DNA of 64,000 nt from Blautia sp. (GCA_021772055.1 JAETNR010000003.1:62001-126000); one strand, 5' to 3'. Positions 53,337-61,910 are shown, counted from the first letter of the stretch. Numbers and translations: made by a program. The notes: generated by a model not told the origin, from the sequence alone.

Positions 53337-53722
53337 AAACAAAGAAATGTGCCTGTAAGGGAGGAAATCTGGACAGGTTTATACAGCCCATCATACTTTT
53401 GATCCTCACAGACGGACCGGATACGGGATATGGGATATTTAAGAGAGTTGGGAGTTTTTCCATGTTTCGGGAGGAAAAGCCGGATGCCACGGGAATTTAC
53501 CGGTATCTCAGGCTTATGGAAAAGAGAGGGCTTCTGGAACAGTTTGATGATAAAGAGGGCGTGAATAAGTACAAGAAAAAATACCGGATCACAGACAGCG
53601 GGAAGGAATGTCTGTCAAACTGGAAAGAGACTCTGACAGGATATGCGGCTTCCGTTCTGGAACTTGCGGAATGTATCAGCAAATGCAGCTTGTATACACA
53701 GGTGTCCTTCTCCACCCCATAA
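53327..53722 (+). CDS. PadR-family transcriptional regulator
   Basis: The 131-aa protein has a winged-helix with FIQPIILLILTDGPDTGYGI and ATGIYRYLRLMEKRGLLEQF, then KKYRITDSGKECLSNWKETL, as in PadR regulators. The N-terminus carries a KKCACKGG segment. PadR proteins usually respond to phenolics or other toxic compounds and repress genes near their own. As the last gene of the CobW-DUF5714-ABC operon it may autoregulate this unit, giving a hint that the ligand is aromatic. Confidence 0.82.
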   Translation: MEIKTKKCACKGGNLDRFIQPIILLILTDGPDTGYGIFKRVGSFSMFREEKPDATGIYRYLRLMEKRGLLEQFDDKEGVNKYKKKYRITDSGKECLSNWKETLTGYAASVLELAECISKCSLYTQVSFSTP

Positions 53723-53741
53723 AATCTAATGAAATTCCCTC

Positions 53742-53770
53742 TTGCAATCCTTTCTATTCTATTGTATAAT
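53742..53770 (+). promoter_or_regulatory. Sigma-A promoter of rplS
   Basis: TTGCAA at 53742-53747 and TATAAT at 53765-53770, 17 nt apart, about 80 nt before rplS. Confidence 0.65.
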
Positions 53771-53849
53771 TTCTTGTGTTGTAAAAAAAGATGGTCCTCT
53801 GTTACAATTCATGTATTAAGAACATCCAGATAGAATAGGAGAAAATAAA

Positions 53850-54197
53850 ATGAACGACATTATCAGAAACATTGAAGCTGCTCAGTTAAAAGCAGAAGTA
53901 CCGCAGTTTAACGTAGGTGATACTGTAAGAGTACACGCACTGATCAAGGAAGGCAACCGCGAGAGAGTTCAGATTTTCGAAGGTACAGTCCTGAAGAAAC
54001 AGGGCGGAAGCAACAGAGAAACATTTACAGTAAGAAAGAGCTCCAACGGAGTAGGTGTAGAGAAGACATGGCCTCTGCACTCCCCGCATGTAATCAAAGT
54101 AGAAGTGATTCGTCATGGTAAAGTACGCCGTGCGAAACTGAACTACTTAAGAGATCGTGTAGGAAAAGCTGCTAAAGTTAAAGAGCGCGTTAGATAA
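53850..54197 (+). CDS. rplS: Ribosomal protein L19
   Basis: The 115-aa protein shows the L19 core: [20 protein letters not shown], then [20 protein letters not shown], and the C-terminal [21 protein letters not shown]19 lies at the 30S-50S interface. The gene has its own promoter and a strong terminator after it, and is followed by lepB and rbgA as in Bacillus. AGGAG precedes the ATG. Confidence 0.97.
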   Translation: MNDIIRNIEAAQLKAEVPQFNVGDTVRVHALIKEGNRERVQIFEGTVLKKQGGSNRETFTVRKSSNGVGVEKTWPLHSPHVIKVEVIRHGKVRRAKLNYLRDRVGKAAKVKERVR

Positions 54198-54223
54198 TGA
54201 AAATTTCACAGTAATGAAAGGCA

Positions 54224-54258
54224 GGGACAATAACATAAGCTATTGTCCCTCTTTTTTC
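54224..54258 (+). terminator. Terminator after rplS
   Basis: GGGACAATA and TATTGTCCC form a perfect 9-bp stem, followed by TCTTTTTT. Confidence 0.9.
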
Positions 54259-54322
54259 TAGCACATCGGTTTATAAATCGCCAGACTGATCACCTGGAAT
54301 ACCGGTTCATGGAGAACGTGAT

Positions 54323-54949
54323 ATGGAATTCAGCAAAAAGAAAAAGAACAGAAGAAAAGAAAAAACAAACTGGAGAGAACATGAAAAAATAAAAGAGGCG
54401 AGAGAAAAACTGGAAAACAGGAAAGTACGAAGTGCAGTACGCCTTATTTTTGAGATAGCGGTTACTTTGGCTTTCGCAGCCCTTGTGGCAATTATCCTGT
54501 TCCAGTCTGTGACCATGCAGGAAAGTTCTATGGAGCCCACCCTCTCGGTTGGAGACCGCTTTTTTATAAACCGCCTGGTCTACCGTGTTTCCTCTCCGGA
54601 GAGAGGGGATATCATTGTTTTCCGCACCAATGCCAGTGATGAGGCTGCTCTGCATATCCGCAGGGTGATAGGGCTTCCGGGAGAGACGATTCAGATTTCC
54701 GACGGACAGATCCTGATCAACGGTGAGACTTACAAAGAGGGAAGAGACTTCCCGGTGATCAGCAATCCGGGAACGGCCGCAAGCCCCATTACTTTGGAAT
54801 CAGGAGAATATTTTGTTCTGGGAGATAACAGAAACAACAGCGAAGACAGCCGATACGGCGATATTGGCATTGTGAAGAAAAAATATATTTCAGGAAAACT
54901 CTGGTTCACCTGCTATCCGGTGAAGAAGATCGGTTTTCTGGAAGGCTAG
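54323..54949 (+). CDS. lepB: Signal peptidase I
   Basis: The 208-aa protein starts with a very basic 35-residue cytoplasmic part, one membrane helix at about residues 45-68, and the S26 catalytic domain outside. The nucleophile Ser is in QESSMEPTLSVGDRF. The GDNRNNSEDSRYGDIG motif is intact. The segment where the catalytic Lys is expected (KRVIGLPG in relatives) reads HIRRVIGLPGE, with Arg in that place. The enzyme should remove signal peptides of secreted proteins. It stands between rplS and rbgA, the usual context. The Arg change is discussed under findings. Confidence 0.85.
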   Translation: MEFSKKKKNRRKEKTNWREHEKIKEAREKLENRKVRSAVRLIFEIAVTLAFAALVAIILFQSVTMQESSMEPTLSVGDRFFINRLVYRVSSPERGDIIVFRTNASDEAALHIRRVIGLPGETIQISDGQILINGETYKEGRDFPVISNPGTAASPITLESGEYFVLGDNRNNSEDSRYGDIGIVKKKYISGKLWFTCYPVKKIGFLEG

Positions 54950-54964
54950 CGATTGGAGAATATT

Positions 54965-55804
54965 ATGAATGTACAGTGGTACCCAGGTCATATGACCAAG
55001 GCAAAAAGACAGATGCAGGAAGATATCAGGCTGATCGATCTGATTATTGAGCTTGTGGATGCCCGTGTGCCCTTATCCAGCAGAAATCCGGATATTGATG
55101 AGCTGGGCAAAAACAAATCCCGTTTGATCCTGCTGAATAAAGCAGATCTGGCAGATGAACGTCAAAATGAAGCGTGGAAGGCTTTTTTTGAGAAAAAGGG
55201 ATTCTTTGTGGTAAAAGTGGATTCCAGATCCGGTTCCGGGATGAAAGCCATTCAGAATGTGATTCAGGAAGCATGCAAAGAGAAGATCGAACGTGACAGA
55301 AGAAGAGGCATTAAGAATCGTCCCATTCGTGCCATGGTGGCGGGAATTCCTAATGTGGGAAAATCCACCTTTATCAATACCTTTGCAGGAAAGGCCTGCA
55401 CCAAAACAGGCAATAAGCCCGGTGTAACCAAGGGAAAGCAGTGGATCCGCCTGAATAAAGGGGTGGAACTTCTGGATACCCCCGGAATTCTCTGGCCGAA
55501 ATTTGAAGACCAGGAGGTGGGCATCCGCCTTGCCTGCGTAGGCTCCATTAAGGACGATATCCTGAACATGGAAGAGCTTTCCTTAAACCTGATTGATTTC
55601 CTTCGGGAAAAGTATCCCGGTGCATTAAGCGGGCGCTATGGCATAGAGGAAGAAGGAAGCAGCGTGAATCTTCTGGAGGGAATCGCCCGTGCCAGGGGAT
55701 GCCTGAAAAAGGGGGAGGAGCTGGATTACTCCAAAACCGCAGGCATTCTTTTTGATGACTTCCGAAGCGGCAGGCTTGGAAGAATTACCCTGGAGTGGGT
55801 ATGA
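54965..55804 (+). CDS. rbgA: Ribosome biogenesis GTPase RbgA (YlqF)
   Basis: RbgA assists late 50S assembly. The protein of about 279 aa has the circularly permuted order typical of YlqF: G4 LNKADLAD, then G1 GIPNVGKSTFINTFAG, G2/G3 KPGVTKGKQWIRL and DTPGILWP. It begins MNVQWYPGHMTKAKRQM. ATG 54965 is preferred over the TTG 12 nt upstream since GGAGAA lies just before it. It follows lepB by a few bases; no terminator is seen before the convergent gene at 55821. Confidence 0.93.
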   Translation: MNVQWYPGHMTKAKRQMQEDIRLIDLIIELVDARVPLSSRNPDIDELGKNKSRLILLNKADLADERQNEAWKAFFEKKGFFVVKVDSRSGSGMKAIQNVIQEACKEKIERDRRRGIKNRPIRAMVAGIPNVGKSTFINTFAGKACTKTGNKPGVTKGKQWIRLNKGVELLDTPGILWPKFEDQEVGIRLACVGSIKDDILNMEELSLNLIDFLREKYPGALSGRYGIEEEGSSVNLLEGIARARGCLKKGEELDYSKTAGILFDDFRSGRLGRITLEWV

Positions 55805-55820
55805 TCCTTGCTGCCGATTT

Positions 55821-56384
55821 CTACATCTTAATGATCAGAACCGGAATTGGCGGGTGATTGGGGCGGTTATAGTAATCGCTTTTGATCACCAGATACTTCC
55901 GGGGATCCAGTTCCTTAAGCCATGCTAGCACTCCCTCCAGCTCGTCAAAGCCGGAATCGCCGCCGCTGTAAATGCAAAGGGAGATCATCCCGCCTTTTTT
56001 TAACAGGGTAAGGCTGGCGGAGAGTGCCTGGATGCTGCTTTCCTTTCTGGTTGCCATTTTGTGGTCGCCTCCGGGCAGATAGCCAAGATTAAAGACAATA
56101 CAACTGACGGTACCTTCTTTTGCATAAGCACCCATATTTGCATGGGAATCCAGAATCAGCCGGTAATTTTCCGGCGCATGCTGCGCTATTAATTTTTGTT
56201 TGGTATTGAACAGTGCAATTTCCTGCACGTCAAATGCCAGAACCTGTCCGTGCTCCCCGCAAAGTCCGGAAAGAAGAAGGGTATCATTTCCATTTCCCAT
56301 AGTAGCATCAATACAAAGATCTCCGGGCATGACCTGTTCCTCTATAAAGTGAGAACACCATTCTGTAATTTTAAAATTTCTCAT
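55821..56384 (-). CDS. mnmM: Class I SAM methyltransferase, probable tRNA wobble-uridine methyltransferase MnmM
   Basis: The 187-aa protein has the SAM loop DATMGNGNDTLLL at about residues 27-39, VLAFDVQEIAL for the ribose contact and IVFNLGYLPGGDH in place of the NPPY motif. These features match YtqB of Bacillus, identified as MnmM, which makes the last methyl step of mnm5s2U in tRNA. The start ATG at 56384 has AAGGAG. It is convergent with rbgA and divergent from coaBC. Confidence 0.82.
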   Translation of the reverse strand: MRNFKITEWCSHFIEEQVMPGDLCIDATMGNGNDTLLLSGLCGEHGQVLAFDVQEIALFNTKQKLIAQHAPENYRLILDSHANMGAYAKEGTVSCIVFNLGYLPGGDHKMATRKESSIQALSASLTLLKKGGMISLCIYSGGDSGFDELEGVLAWLKELDPRKYLVIKSDYYNRPNHPPIPVLIIKM

Positions 56385-56499
56385 AAAATCTCCTTAATGA
56401 CATTTTTTTTTTAAGAAATTAAGAATACTATACTGGATAATTTCGGTTATTTCAACAAAAAATGAGTTGTATAAAAAAATGAACACAGAAAAAAATGCA

Positions 56500-56528
56500 T
56501 TGCATCTGCAGATGCTTTGATTTATAAT
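56500..56528 (+). promoter_or_regulatory. Sigma-A promoter of coaBC
   Basis: TTGCAT at 56500-56505 and TATAAT at 56523-56528, 17 nt apart, about 40 nt before the start codon. Confidence 0.65.
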
Positions 56529-56569
56529 AAGGACGCTGAAAAGAAACCAGACGGAAGGAGAGCGGATCC

Positions 56570-57775
56570 ATGCTGAAAGGAAAAACAGTTCTTCTGGGAG
56601 TGACCGGAAGTATTGCCGCATATAAAATTGCTTATCTTGCAAGTGCTTTGAAGAAGCTTCACGCAGAGGTTCACGTCCTCATGACGAAGAACGCGACGAA
56701 TTTTATTACTCCCATTACCTTTGAATCCCTTACCGGGACGAAATGTCTGGTGGATACCTTTGACCGGAACTTTCAGTTTCAGGTAGAGCATGTCTCTATT
56801 GCAAAACAGGCGGATGTGGCATTGATCGCCCCGGCAAGTGCCAATGTGATCGGCAAGATTGCCAACGGGATTGCAGACGATATGCTCACAACGACCATTA
56901 TGGCCTGCAAATGCCATAAGATTATTGCACCTGCCATGAATACCAATATGTACGAAAATCCCATTCTGCAGGACAACCTGAAGAAACTGCAGGGGTACGG
57001 ATATGAGGTGATAGAACCGGCAAGCGGTTATCTGGCCTGCGGTGATGTGGGAGCAGGAAAAATGCCGGAGCCGGAGACTCTTCTTTCCTATATTTTAAAA
57101 GAAATTGCCTTTTCCAAGGACTTGAGGGGCAGGAAGGTGCTTGTTACAGCAGGCCCTACCCAGGAGGCTATCGACCCGGTACGCTATATTACCAATCATT
57201 CTTCCGGAAAAATGGGATATGCCCTTGCCAAAATGGCGATGCTCAGGGGGGCAGAGGTGACGCTGGTAAGCGGGCCGGTATCTATTGCATCGCCGCCTTT
57301 TGTAAAGCTGATACCCGTTGCCACTGCACGGGAAATGTTTGAAGCAGTTACTTCCCGAAGCAAAGAGCAGGATATTATTATCAAAGCGGCTGCTGTGGCT
57401 GACTATCGGCCAAAGCAGGTCAGTGACGAGAAAGTAAAGAAACATGATGAGGAATTATCCATAGAACTGGAAAAGACGGATGACATCCTGAAATACCTGG
57501 GAGAGCACCGCCGTCCCGGACAGTTTTTGTGCGGCTTTTCTATGGAAACACAGAATATGCTTGGTAATTCCAGGGACAAGCTTTTGAAAAAGCATCTGGA
57601 TATGGTGGCGGCCAACAATCTGAAAGTGCCCGGCGCCGGATTCCAGGGCGATACCAATGTTTTGACCCTGATTACACAGGAGGAAGACGTATCACTCCAG
57701 CTGATGAGCAAGGAGGATGCAGCCACAAAAATCCTGGATAAAATTCTTTCCATTATGATGGAAAGAGAAAAGTAA
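56570..57775 (+). CDS. coaBC: Phosphopantothenoylcysteine decarboxylase/phosphopantothenate-cysteine ligase
   Basis: This bifunctional 401-aa enzyme makes 4'-phosphopantetheine. The CoaC part (about residues 1-185) has the flavin-binding GVTGSIAAYKIAYL, the catalytic His in VEHVSIAKQADV and APAMNTNMYENPI. The CoaB part (about 190-395) has VLVTAGPTQEAIDPVRYITN and VKAAAVADYRPK-like sequences, including IIKAAAVADYRPKQVSDEK. It is followed by panT and coaX, so three steps of CoA supply are together. Confidence 0.95.
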   Translation: MLKGKTVLLGVTGSIAAYKIAYLASALKKLHAEVHVLMTKNATNFITPITFESLTGTKCLVDTFDRNFQFQVEHVSIAKQADVALIAPASANVIGKIANGIADDMLTTTIMACKCHKIIAPAMNTNMYENPILQDNLKKLQGYGYEVIEPASGYLACGDVGAGKMPEPETLLSYILKEIAFSKDLRGRKVLVTAGPTQEAIDPVRYITNHSSGKMGYALAKMAMLRGAEVTLVSGPVSIASPPFVKLIPVATAREMFEAVTSRSKEQDIIIKAAAVADYRPKQVSDEKVKKHDEELSIELEKTDDILKYLGEHRRPGQFLCGFSMETQNMLGNSRDKLLKKHLDMVAANNLKVPGAGFQGDTNVLTLITQEEDVSLQLMSKEDAATKILDKILSIMMEREK

Positions 57776-57865
57776 CCCGTAAACGATAGGATGCGGGCAT
57801 ATCCCCGCAATTCCATCACCGTATTGTATCCCTTTGGGAGGGAACGATAACAAGGAGGAAAAAAC

Positions 57866-58504
57866 ATGAAAACGAAACTGACAACATCACAAATCACAAT
57901 GCTTGGACTGATTGCATCCGTACTTTTACTGATGGCATATACGCCTCTCGGCTATCTGAACATCGGACCGTTAGCGATTAGCTTTAATGTAATTCCGGTT
58001 GCGATAAGTGCCATAGTCTTAGGACCGGTAGGCGGAGCAATTGCAGGAGCCATTTTTGGCCTTACAAGTTTTCTCCAGTGTATCGGAATCGGTGGAACCA
58101 GCGCCATGGGCGTTATGCTCTTTGGTATCAACCCGGTTCTGGCATTTATTCAGAGATTTATTCCCCGTATTCTGGATGGACTGCTGCTTGGCTACATCTT
58201 CAACGGAATGAGAAAAAGAACCAATATCTATGTTTCCTGCGCGGTAACCGGATTCTTTTCCGCTTTTCTGAACACCACATTTTTTATGACTGCACTGGTG
58301 GTTCTCTTTGGAAATACAGAGTATCTCCAGGAGATGATCGGGGGAAGAAATATCATTGTGTTTGTTTGTACATTTGTAGGAATCAATGCAGTATGTGAAA
58401 TGGTTTCCTCTACTGTGATCACAGGCGCTGTGGGAGCTGCCCTGTCCCGTGCACACCTGATTCCGGCAGCACAGATGAACAGCAAGAAGCTGGCAAAGGC
58501 ATAA
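57866..58504 (+). CDS. panT: ECF transporter S component, probable pantothenate (PanT)
   Basis: The 212-aa protein has about six membrane helices. TPLGYLNIGPLAISFNVIPV and GPVGGAIAGAIFGLTSFLQC follow the PanT pattern, and the gene lies between coaBC and coaX, supporting pantothenate as substrate. It needs the shared EcfA/EcfA'/EcfT module, not encoded here. AAGGAGG precedes the ATG. A small GCGGG/CCCGC hairpin is in the 90-nt leader, with no clear regulatory motif. Confidence 0.85.
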   Translation: MKTKLTTSQITMLGLIASVLLLMAYTPLGYLNIGPLAISFNVIPVAISAIVLGPVGGAIAGAIFGLTSFLQCIGIGGTSAMGVMLFGINPVLAFIQRFIPRILDGLLLGYIFNGMRKRTNIYVSCAVTGFFSAFLNTTFFMTALVVLFGNTEYLQEMIGGRNIIVFVCTFVGINAVCEMVSSTVITGAVGAALSRAHLIPAAQMNSKKLAKA

Positions 58505-58517
58505 AGGAGTTACCAAC

Positions 58518-59285
58518 ATGATTTTAGCCATTGATATCGGAAATACCAATATAGTAGTAGGATGCATTGATCAAGAAAAAACCTATTTTATCGAGCGGCT
58601 TTCTACTGTCCGGACAAAGACGGAGCTGGAATATGCCATTGATCTGAAAACGGTTCTGGACATTTATCATATGAAACGGACGGATCTCGAGGGATGCATT
58701 ATTTCCTCAGTGGTTCCCCAGATTACCAATGTTGCCGTAAAGGCGGCAGAGATGATCCTGAAAAAAGAAGTTATGGTAATCGGACCGGGGGTAAAAACCG
58801 GCCTGAATATCATGCTGGATAATCCAAGTGAGATGGGAGCAGACCGGGTGGCCGATGCTGTGGCTGCGTTGGCGGAATATCCGGTGCCGTTAGTTACCGT
58901 GGATATGGGAACTGCTACCACCTTCTCTGTTGTGGATGATAAGAAGCGCTATATTGGGGGAATGATCATGCCTGGTGTGAAAGTTTCCCTGGATGCCCTT
59001 GTTTCCCGTGCATCCCTGTTAAGCGGCATCAGTATCGAGGAGCCGAAAAAACTCATCGGCAAGAATACCATTGACTGCATGAAAAGCGGTATCCTCTACG
59101 GAAATGCAGCAGCAGTGGACGGTATCATTGACAGGATCGAGGAAGAGTTGGGACAGAAGGTAACCGTGATCGCAACAGGAGGAATGGCAAAAAAAATCAT
59201 TCCCCACTGCAGGCGGGAGATTATTTTGGAAGAGGATCTGCTGCTGAAAGGGCTTCTGGTCATTTACGAGAAAAATAAGAAATAG
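58518..59285 (+). CDS. coaX: Type III pantothenate kinase
   Basis: CoaX phosphorylates pantothenate, the first step of CoA synthesis. The 255-aa protein begins MILAIDIGNTNIVVGCID with the ASKHA phosphate loop. The conserved GADRVADAVAAL, the TVDMGTATTFSVVD loop and GGMIMPGVKVSLDAL complete the type III signature. It requires a monovalent cation and is not inhibited by CoA. The gene is 13 nt after panT and ends at a bidirectional terminator. Confidence 0.95.
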   Translation: MILAIDIGNTNIVVGCIDQEKTYFIERLSTVRTKTELEYAIDLKTVLDIYHMKRTDLEGCIISSVVPQITNVAVKAAEMILKKEVMVIGPGVKTGLNIMLDNPSEMGADRVADAVAALAEYPVPLVTVDMGTATTFSVVDDKKRYIGGMIMPGVKVSLDALVSRASLLSGISIEEPKKLIGKNTIDCMKSGILYGNAAAVDGIIDRIEEELGQKVTVIATGGMAKKIIPHCRREIILEEDLLLKGLLVIYEKNKK

Positions 59286-59298
59286 ATTGGAAAAGAAA

Positions 59299-59344
59299 AA
59301 GAGGAAGATGCTTGTCTGGAATAGGCAGCATATTCCTCTTTTTT
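59299..59344. terminator. Bidirectional terminator between coaX and the RluA-family gene
   Basis: AAGAGGAA and TTCCTCTT form the outer stem, with inner pairing of ATGC/GCAT. TTTTT follows on the plus strand and an A-rich run (T-run on the minus strand) lies on the other side. Confidence 0.85.
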
Positions 59345-59346
59345 AG

Positions 59347-60228
59347 CTAAAATGCCTTCACAAAATCTTCCGGTACAGGCGCGGTGAAGAGCATTGGCGT
59401 TCCGGTGACGGGATGTGTGAACTCCAGCTGATAGGAGTGAAGAGGCTGCCTTTGGATACGGTCATATACGGGATGGTAAAGGTAATCTCCCGGGAGAGGA
59501 TATCCCAGATATTTCATATGTACCCGAATCTGGTGGGTGCGGCCGGTCTCCAGATGAAGTTCCATAAGGGAACAGCCATTTCCAATGGCAAGACGCTCAA
59601 AGTGGGTGACTGCTGTCTCCCCGGTTTCAAAATTCACTTCCCGCTCTATGACAGAATCCTTTCTCCTGGCAATGGGAGCGGAAATGGTTCCTTTTTCCGG
59701 AGGGATTCCCTCCACAATAGCAAGATAAGTGCGCCGGATCCTGCGGCTTCGCATCTGCGCGGAGAGGATTGCTGCGCTTAAAGGATTTTTGGCAAGGATC
59801 AGTGCGCCTGTGGTATCCCGGTCCAGACGATTTACACATCGGTAAACAAAGGATTTGCCTTTTTCCCTATAATAAAAGGCTGCTCCATTGGCCAGGGTAT
59901 TTTCATAATTTCCCTGAGAAGGGTGGATGGGCATGCCTGCGGGCTTATTGATTACGATAAGATCCTCATCCTCATAGAGAATATGCAGTTCCATTTTTAC
60001 AGGCAGGATTTTTTCGGAGGTTTCTGTTTCCGGAACATGGATTTTCAAATGATCGCCTTTTTTAAGAACTGTCCGGCCGAATGCTTTTTCGCCATTTCGT
60101 ATAATGGCATTTTTGTCAGCTTTCATTTGAGCAAGGATGTGCCTGGAAAACCCTTTATTTCGAAGGAATGCAAGGATTTCACATCCGTCTTCATTTGAAG
60201 TGATTTTATAAACTACAGTTCTGTCCAA
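59347..60228 (-). CDS. RluA-family pseudouridine synthase
   Basis: The protein of 293 aa has an N-terminal S4-like RNA-binding part (EILAFLRNKGFSRHILAQMK) and the RluA catalytic domain. The catalytic Asp is in YRCVNRLDRDTTGALILAK, and ETGRTHQIRVHMKYLGYPLP and PGDYLYHPVYD are family motifs. The target (23S rRNA or tRNA) cannot be assigned. TTG at 60228 is chosen because AGGCGG lies 9 nt upstream. An open frame continues 72 codons further, but it has no family similarity and contains the promoter of the opposite gene. Confidence 0.85.
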   Translation of the reverse strand: MDRTVVYKITSNEDGCEILAFLRNKGFSRHILAQMKADKNAIIRNGEKAFGRTVLKKGDHLKIHVPETETSEKILPVKMELHILYEDEDLIVINKPAGMPIHPSQGNYENTLANGAAFYYREKGKSFVYRCVNRLDRDTTGALILAKNPLSAAILSAQMRSRRIRRTYLAIVEGIPPEKGTISAPIARRKDSVIEREVNFETGETAVTHFERLAIGNGCSLMELHLETGRTHQIRVHMKYLGYPLPGDYLYHPVYDRIQRQPLHSYQLEFTHPVTGTPMLFTAPVPEDFVKAF

Positions 60229-60353
60229 AATATCCACCGCCTTTTCCCGGAAAAAGATGGGGAAATATGCTGCAGCAGCAAACATTCCCCTGTTGGGTTT
60301 AAGGATAACAGATTTTGAGCGGAAACTCAAGCAACCAGAATTTTTAAAATGCA

Positions 60354-60382
60354 TTGACAGAAAAGAGGGTACTTCGTATAAT
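60354..60382 (+). promoter_or_regulatory. Strong sigma-A promoter before the propeller-like protein gene
   Basis: Perfect TTGACA at 60354-60359 and perfect TATAAT at 60377-60382, with 17 nt between. The transcription start is expected near 60389. Confidence 0.75.
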
Positions 60383-60390
60383 AATAGTAA

Positions 60391-60419
60391 AAGATTGTCC
60401 GGTTGGGCAATCTTTTTTG
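60391..60419 (+). terminator. Leader hairpin with T-run just after the transcription start
   Basis: AGATTGTCC and GGGCAATCT form a 9-bp stem followed by TTTTTT. It begins within a few bases of the predicted start, so it can stop transcription almost at once; an attenuator or transcript-end structure. Confidence 0.6.
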
Positions 60420-60476
60420 CTGAAAGAGGAATAGAAAAATGCATAAGATAAAGAACTTGGACAGAGGTGTAATGCT

Positions 60477-61625
60477 ATGAACCGGAATGGATTTGGACAA
60501 CGAAAAAAAGCAGCAGCGGCGGCACTTTTCCTCTTATTGACCGTATTTCTGTATCTGGGATATGTGGTTCTATACCGTCAGAATACCGAGCCAAAGACAG
60601 ATGCTGTATCAACTTCTACAAAAGCGGTGCTTTATTCTACGAAGCATCAGATGTTTGTTCTCAGACAATTTGAGGAATTGTATAGACTGGCATTTTCGGG
60701 ACGGGCGGCTGAGACTGATTATGGTATGACAGTCATTCCCGGATTAGAGGCCACAAAAACCCTTACGGAAAACGAGGGAGGAAAAACAGAAATATGTACT
60801 TCTATGACGCCGCAGGGACTTGCAATTGCCAGGGACTATATTCTGGTCAGCGCCTACTGTCATACGCATAAACATAACTCAGTAGTATATGTGATGGATA
60901 AAAATACACATGAACTGCTCAAAACGATTGTATTGAAGGATAAGAATCATGTGGGCGGTCTGGCATTTGATAAAGAACATAATATGGTCTGGGTGTCTAC
61001 CAGTCATAACGGCAGGGCGGCTGCTTCTGCCTTTTCTCTGCAGAATCTGGAGGCATACAATTTTGAAGAAACCCAGGCACCTATGGAATATACCTATGCA
61101 CATGACTTGTATACACTGGAAAGGGATTCCTTTATGAGTTATGAGGACGGGTATCTGTATATCGGCCATTTTTCCAAAAAACAAATCAGTATGGTGCAGA
61201 AATTTAAAATAACGGAAAATGGTGCCCTGAAAACCAGTTCAGGAGCAGAAATCGGTATTGACCAGGAAATTGTCATGCCGGAGGAGGTAAAAAAAATCCC
61301 CAAGAAGATACAGGGGTTCGCCATTTATAAAAATAAAGTGATTCTTGCACAGTCTTACGGAGCTGCCAGGTCTTCTCTTCTGGTTTATAACTATAATGCT
61401 GTTATGCATAGAACCCAAACAAGATATACCCTGAATAAAATTACCTTACCGCAGAAGCTGCAGCAGATATACATTGACGGAGCGGATGTTTATATACTTT
61501 TTGAATCCGCAGCGTATGCTTACTCGGCGCAGCCTTTGCCGAAGGTTGACAGAATCCTGAAGCTTCATCTAAACGAGGTACTGAAAGTGGATCTCGAGGA
61601 TCTGATGCTGGAAAGTGATGGTTAA
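60477..61625 (+). CDS. Membrane-anchored beta-propeller-like protein of unknown function
   Basis: The 382-aa protein has one N-terminal membrane helix at about residues 11-32 and an exported part of repeated beta-strand units (GLAIARDYILVSAYCHTHKH, then HVGGLAFDKEHNMVWVSTSH, then EDGYLYIGHFSKKQISMVQK). This looks like a propeller of the YncE/quinoprotein type, but no active-site motif is clear. It lies between an RluA-family gene on the other strand and the cobalamin operon, with its own strong promoter and a leader hairpin. I do not recognise a named family. Confidence 0.6.
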   Translation: MNRNGFGQRKKAAAAALFLLLTVFLYLGYVVLYRQNTEPKTDAVSTSTKAVLYSTKHQMFVLRQFEELYRLAFSGRAAETDYGMTVIPGLEATKTLTENEGGKTEICTSMTPQGLAIARDYILVSAYCHTHKHNSVVYVMDKNTHELLKTIVLKDKNHVGGLAFDKEHNMVWVSTSHNGRAAASAFSLQNLEAYNFEETQAPMEYTYAHDLYTLERDSFMSYEDGYLYIGHFSKKQISMVQKFKITENGALKTSSGAEIGIDQEIVMPEEVKKIPKKIQGFAIYKNKVILAQSYGAARSSLLVYNYNAVMHRTQTRYTLNKITLPQKLQQIYIDGADVYILFESAAYAYSAQPLPKVDRILKLHLNEVLKVDLEDLMLESDG

Positions 61626-61662
61626 GAAACAGCAAGAATTAAAAGTGGCACATTTCTCAACA

Positions 61663-61691
61663 TTGACTTTTCTGTGTTTTGATAATATAAT
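61663..61691 (+). promoter_or_regulatory. Sigma-A promoter of the cobalamin operon
   Basis: TTGACT at 61663-61668 and TATAAT at 61686-61691, with 17 nt between. It lies just before the riboswitch. Confidence 0.7.
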
Positions 61692-61697
61692 GAATAG

Positions 61698-61870
61698 CGG
61701 AATTAAAGAGGAAAAGCATTCCAGGAAGCGGGTGAAAGTCCTGCGCAAGTCCGTTACTGTGATAGTCAGATACTGAGTGCTTTTTCAGGTGCGGAATCAC
61801 CTGCGGCAACCAGGGGATTCTGATAGCAAAGGAAATTTTGTTGTCATGGCAGAATTTCTTTTTTTTTGCT
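61698..61870 (+). promoter_or_regulatory. Cobalamin riboswitch
   Basis: The leader has the conserved core GGTGAAAGTCCTGCGC followed by AGTCCGTTACTGTGAT, which corresponds to the B12-box/core of cobalamin riboswitches (GGTGAAAATCC...GCCACTGT). Hairpins such as CAGGTGCGGAATCACCTG follow. An intrinsic terminator at 61831-61867 is the expression platform. Bound cobalamin should stop transcription of the cbiD-cbiL operon. Confidence 0.85.
61831..61867 (+). terminator. Terminator of the cobalamin riboswitch
   Basis: GAAATTTTG pairs with CAGAATTTC, followed by nine T residues. Confidence 0.8.
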
Positions 61871-61910
61871 GCCAAGAGCACCGGACGGAGAAATACCTGG
61901 AGAGGATAAC

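Noticed and set aside
57776..57865. Riboswitch in the panT leader
   Set aside because: Only a small GCGGG/CCCGC hairpin is visible; no conserved motif of a known riboswitch was found.
60229..60444. N-terminal extension of the RluA-family protein to an ATG at 60444
   Set aside because: The extra 72 codons show no family similarity and contain the perfect opposite-strand promoter and hairpin; TTG 60228 has a ribosome site.
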